NCBI GenBank assembly: GCA_020723805.1
Contig: DYID01000003.1
Coordinates: 158,175-222,174 of the forward strand
DNA length: 64,000 nucleotides
Origin: Anaerolinea sp.
GTDB taxonomy: Bacteria; Chloroflexota; Anaerolineae; Anaerolineales; Villigracilaceae
Reading direction: 5' to 3'
Positions 61,873-64,000 of this stretch are shown piece by piece. How positions within the stretch are numbered: position 1 is the first letter of the stretch; every line of letters starts with the position of its first letter. The notes beneath the pieces were generated by a model. The model had not been told where the DNA came from and did no database searches. It worked only from the letters and a program-made list of their open reading frames with translations. The translations under genes and the position numbers were made by a program.

Positions 61873-63255
61873 TTACGGAAAATACTGCGCCAGCAGCGCC
61901 TCTGCCTCGGCGCTCCCCAAATCGCGCGCTTGTATGAGATGCTCGCGCATCGCCTGGCTGTCGCCGGTCTGCAAATACAACAACGCCAGATGAAAATGCA
62001 CCGAAGCCGATTGCGGGTCTGCCTCCACCGCCTGAAGGAGATACCACTTCGCTTCGTAGTAACGCTCATCCAAGATCATCAGCCAGCCGAGCGTATCCAG
62101 CAACGGCGGGTCTTTGGGCTTCAACTCCAGCGCCTTGCGAGCGGCGGGAATGCCCACATCCCGCACGTAAGCGTCGTTGCGGGCGCAAAACTCCGCGAGC
62201 AGTTGCCAGTAATGGGCGTCTTGCGGCGCAACGGTGGTCGCATATTGGTATGCTTCGAGCGCTGTAATCAGGTCGCCCAAATTCGCAAACTCTTCCCCAA
62301 TCGAAACATACCAGGCGGGATTTTCCGGCTCTAATTTGGCAGCAGATTGAAACTCGCTCAATGCCTGACGATGATTGCCGATGCGCTGGAAATACAACCC
62401 GCGCAGACCACGCACCACCGGCGAATTGGAATCGAGCGCCAACGCGCGGTCGAGATGAGAAAGCGCTTCGCTCCCCGCCGTGTGCTGCTCCGCCTCTCCC
62501 AGCCATGCCCACGCCTCGGCGTTTTTCTCGTCCAGCCTCACTGCTTCGGCAAAGGCAGCGTGCGCGAGCGACCATTCATCCACCAGCCCCAGCCCGCGTC
62601 CGATGATGACCTTTTGCTCGGACAGGTCTCCGCTCAAGGCAGCCAAATTGACAGCGGTGCGAAGGGTTTGAGAGGCAGGGTCAAATTGCGGGTCCAGTTG
62701 CGCGGCGTGGAGCAGTTCGGTCACTGCCTGCTGTGGGGCGGTCAGGGTCAACAAAAGTCCGAGGCGGTAACGGGCGGAGGCATCTTGCGAATGTATCTGG
62801 ATATACTGTTGAAGAAACTGTGCGGCTTTGGCATATTCGCCGCTTTGTTGATAAATTTCCGCCAGGCGGGAATAGAGATTGGCGGAGTGTGCCGGCTGGT
62901 CGAGCGCCTGCGTCCAAACCTCCGCCGCACGTTGGGCATCACCGCTGAGGTACAACACATCTCCCCATGCCACCCAGCCATCAGGAGAAAGCGCGTCCCG
63001 CTCGAATGCCTGCTGGTACGCTTCCTGCGCACGGGCATACTCGCCTGCGTGATAAAAGTAGTGTCCCGCCAGTTCATATAAGTCGGGACGCCAGGGGATA
63101 CGTTGAGCGGCTCTCTCGTAATGTTCAGCCGCCTCCACATGTGCAGAGGCGCGGGAGGCTTTATCCAACTCTGCATAGCCCGAAACGATGAACGGCGTCC
63201 AAACGGACAACGCCAACGCCAGCACAATCAGGGCTGCTCGAAATTTTCTCTGCAT
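61873..63255 (-). CDS. TPR-repeat protein with N-terminal anchor
   Basis: A 460-residue protein: N-terminal hydrophobic segment (ALIVLALALSVWTPFIVSGY) and about ten tetratricopeptide repeats (e.g. AEHYERAAQRIPWRPDLYELAGHYFYHAGEY, ALDSNSPVVRGLRGLYFQRIGNHRQAL). It likely scaffolds protein contacts at the membrane. TATAAT (63267-63262) lies 6 nt before ATG 63255 and no ribosome site exists; leaderless. It is next to the origin-like region. Confidence 0.85.
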   Translation of the reverse strand: MQRKFRAALIVLALALSVWTPFIVSGYAELDKASRASAHVEAAEHYERAAQRIPWRPDLYELAGHYFYHAGEYARAQEAYQQAFERDALSPDGWVAWGDVLYLSGDAQRAAEVWTQALDQPAHSANLYSRLAEIYQQSGEYAKAAQFLQQYIQIHSQDASARYRLGLLLTLTAPQQAVTELLHAAQLDPQFDPASQTLRTAVNLAALSGDLSEQKVIIGRGLGLVDEWSLAHAAFAEAVRLDEKNAEAWAWLGEAEQHTAGSEALSHLDRALALDSNSPVVRGLRGLYFQRIGNHRQALSEFQSAAKLEPENPAWYVSIGEEFANLGDLITALEAYQYATTVAPQDAHYWQLLAEFCARNDAYVRDVGIPAARKALELKPKDPPLLDTLGWLMILDERYYEAKWYLLQAVEADPQSASVHFHLALLYLQTGDSQAMREHLIQARDLGSAEAEALLAQYFP

Positions 63256-63326
63256 GGTTCGATTATACGGTGTGGTTTTGGGATTTGTGTGGGCATGTAC
63301 TGGACGGTGTAAGAGAATGAATCATT

Positions 63327-63409
63327 GATGTTACGCACCGTCCCGAAGGTTTGGCTGGAAAATAGGCGCAATTTGCGAGAACCTTCGGGATGTTTCGCGT
63401 AAGGTGAGT
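63327..63409. mobile_element. Dispersed palindromic element, core type B, with 9-bp duplication
   Basis: ATGTTACGCACCGTCCCG ... GCGTAAGGTGAGT, flanked by GAATCATTG at 63319-63327 and 63410-63418. This is the cleanest evidence that the family moves with target duplication. Confidence 0.82.
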
Positions 63410-63473
63410 GAATCATTGGGGTTGTTATATAGAGGATACATAGATTCGTAATAGCAGTAGAGACTGTGGAAAC

Positions 63474-63881
63474 TGTGGACAATTCCAGCAAACCCTCATA
63501 TATGGGGGGATATGTACCGGTTCGCTCTGGATGTGGGGCTGATTCTGGCTGACGGCTTTTTCCTTGCTGTGGAATGTTTCGGGATGGTTTTTCCACATTT
63601 CATCCACAAAAACGGTCAGGTTTTCCCCTTTCCATATTTTGACAAACGCTGAAAATTACCCCCCATATATAGGGGTGCGTGATAAGGGATAAGTCGCCCT
63701 CTTTCCCCACTTGTCCACAGGGAGAGGCGTTTATCCACAATTAGAGGCGGGTTATCCACAAACAGGTTGTTTGGACAAACAATCCTGCAAGGAAGAATCC
63801 CCCCAAATCTGGTCGTGTTTCTGGTACTCAGGTGGGATGATTTCAGGGGTGGTTTTATGTGGTTTTTGATGCTGTGGATAA
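63474..63881. other. Probable chromosomal origin (oriC) with DnaA boxes
   Basis: DnaA boxes: TTATCCACA at 63731-63739 and 63752-63760 and inverted at 63873-63881; TTGTCCACA at 63711-63719 and inverted at 63474-63482; TCATCCACA at 63600-63608. Two CCCCCCATATAT motifs in opposite orientation (about 63497-63509 and 63659-63671) frame the left part. No gene lies in the 745 bp right of 63255. A promoter and ribosome site at the window edge may belong to dnaA. Confidence 0.75.
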
Positions 63882-63898
63882 GTTGTCTGACTTAATCT

Positions 63899-63952
63899 TT
63901 GATGTTACGCGGTAGCGCGAGATTCATCTCGCGTTTTCAGGCGACATATTGC
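63899..63952. repeat. Truncated type A palindromic element
   Basis: GATGTTACGCGGTAGCGCGAG and the CGAGATTCATCTCG palindrome; the far end is missing. Confidence 0.6.
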
Positions 63953-63955
63953 ACC

Positions 63956-64000
63956 TTTACAAATTATTCTAACAATGGTTATGATAGAGGCTGGAGGAAG
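63956..64000 (+). promoter_or_regulatory. Promoter and ribosome site of a gene beyond the window
   Basis: TTTACA (63956-63961), 18 bp, TATGAT (63980-63985), then GGAGGAAG at 63993-64000. A rightward start codon should follow within about 10 bp of the window end; dnaA is the obvious candidate given the DnaA boxes. Confidence 0.6.

Overview
The window is a GC-rich bacterial chromosome segment with dense genes, short intergenic gaps and many dispersed palindromes. Extracytoplasmic proteins carry Pro/Thr-rich tails, and there are a LytR-CpsA-Psr protein, a Hanks kinase with a beta-propeller and DrrA-type ABC exporters. This is what I would expect from a Chloroflexota chromosome, probably class Anaerolineae. 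That placement is an inference from style and gene content; no rRNA or tRNA gene was found. The right end (about 63.4-63.9 kb) carries clustered DnaA boxes and looks like oriC.

Layout. 0-4.8 kb: a minus-strand operon with a divergent heme-copper-oxidase-like membrane protein, a NirV-like (formylglycine-generating-enzyme fold) lipoprotein, heme O synthase CtaB and two paralogous six-helix proteins at its ends. 5.2-13.6 kb: small membrane proteins, a BON protein, a ferredoxin, a site-2-protease gene split by an ISL3-type insertion, a DUF1858 protein and two CRP/FNR regulators. Five promoters across these two regions share one operator type (YGAY-N4-RTCR) at an identical 29.5-bp distance from the -10 box, so they probably form one regulon, plausibly redox- or nitrogen-oxide-responsive.

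13.7-18.4 kb: a five-gene minus-strand cluster of UbiA-type prenyltransferase, UbiG-type methyltransferase, dehydroquinate-synthase/sedoheptulose-phosphate-cyclase-like enzyme, LuxS homologue and a xylose-isomerase-like TIM barrel with an insertion. It resembles the ebo operon but adds LuxS and a methyltransferase; it may make a modified, prenylated cyclitol. 18.5-22.2 kb: lysA, an FtsB/DivIC-like gene, methylmalonyl-CoA epimerase and tilS. 22.2-28.9 kb: a degenerate tyrosine recombinase, a nucleotidyltransferase pair, an LCP protein, a LysM protein and a histidine-kinase-like protein without its phosphoacceptor His.

29-43.3 kb: an MFS transporter, cupin, immune-inhibitor-A-like metalloprotease, ClpC, a nucleotidyltransferase, a polytopic membrane protein, glgC and a P2-type ATPase behind a yybP-ykoY (Mn2+) riboswitch. 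43.6-56.4 kb: two ABC exporter operons, an MFS transporter, a large subtilase, SlyD and an ATP-grasp protein. 56.4-63.3 kb: a Ser/Thr kinase, folD, a frameshifted mtaB-like gene, a lipoprotein and a TPR protein, followed by the origin-like region.

Two layers of repeats run through the gaps. One is a set of heptanucleotide tandem tracts (at least twelve), some entering coding sequence. The other is a family of about 80-105 bp palindromic elements with constant ends (ATGTTACGC ... GCGTAAGGTGAGT) and 7-9 bp flanking duplications. Several genes have a -10 box only 6-8 nt upstream of the start codon, suggesting leaderless mRNAs.
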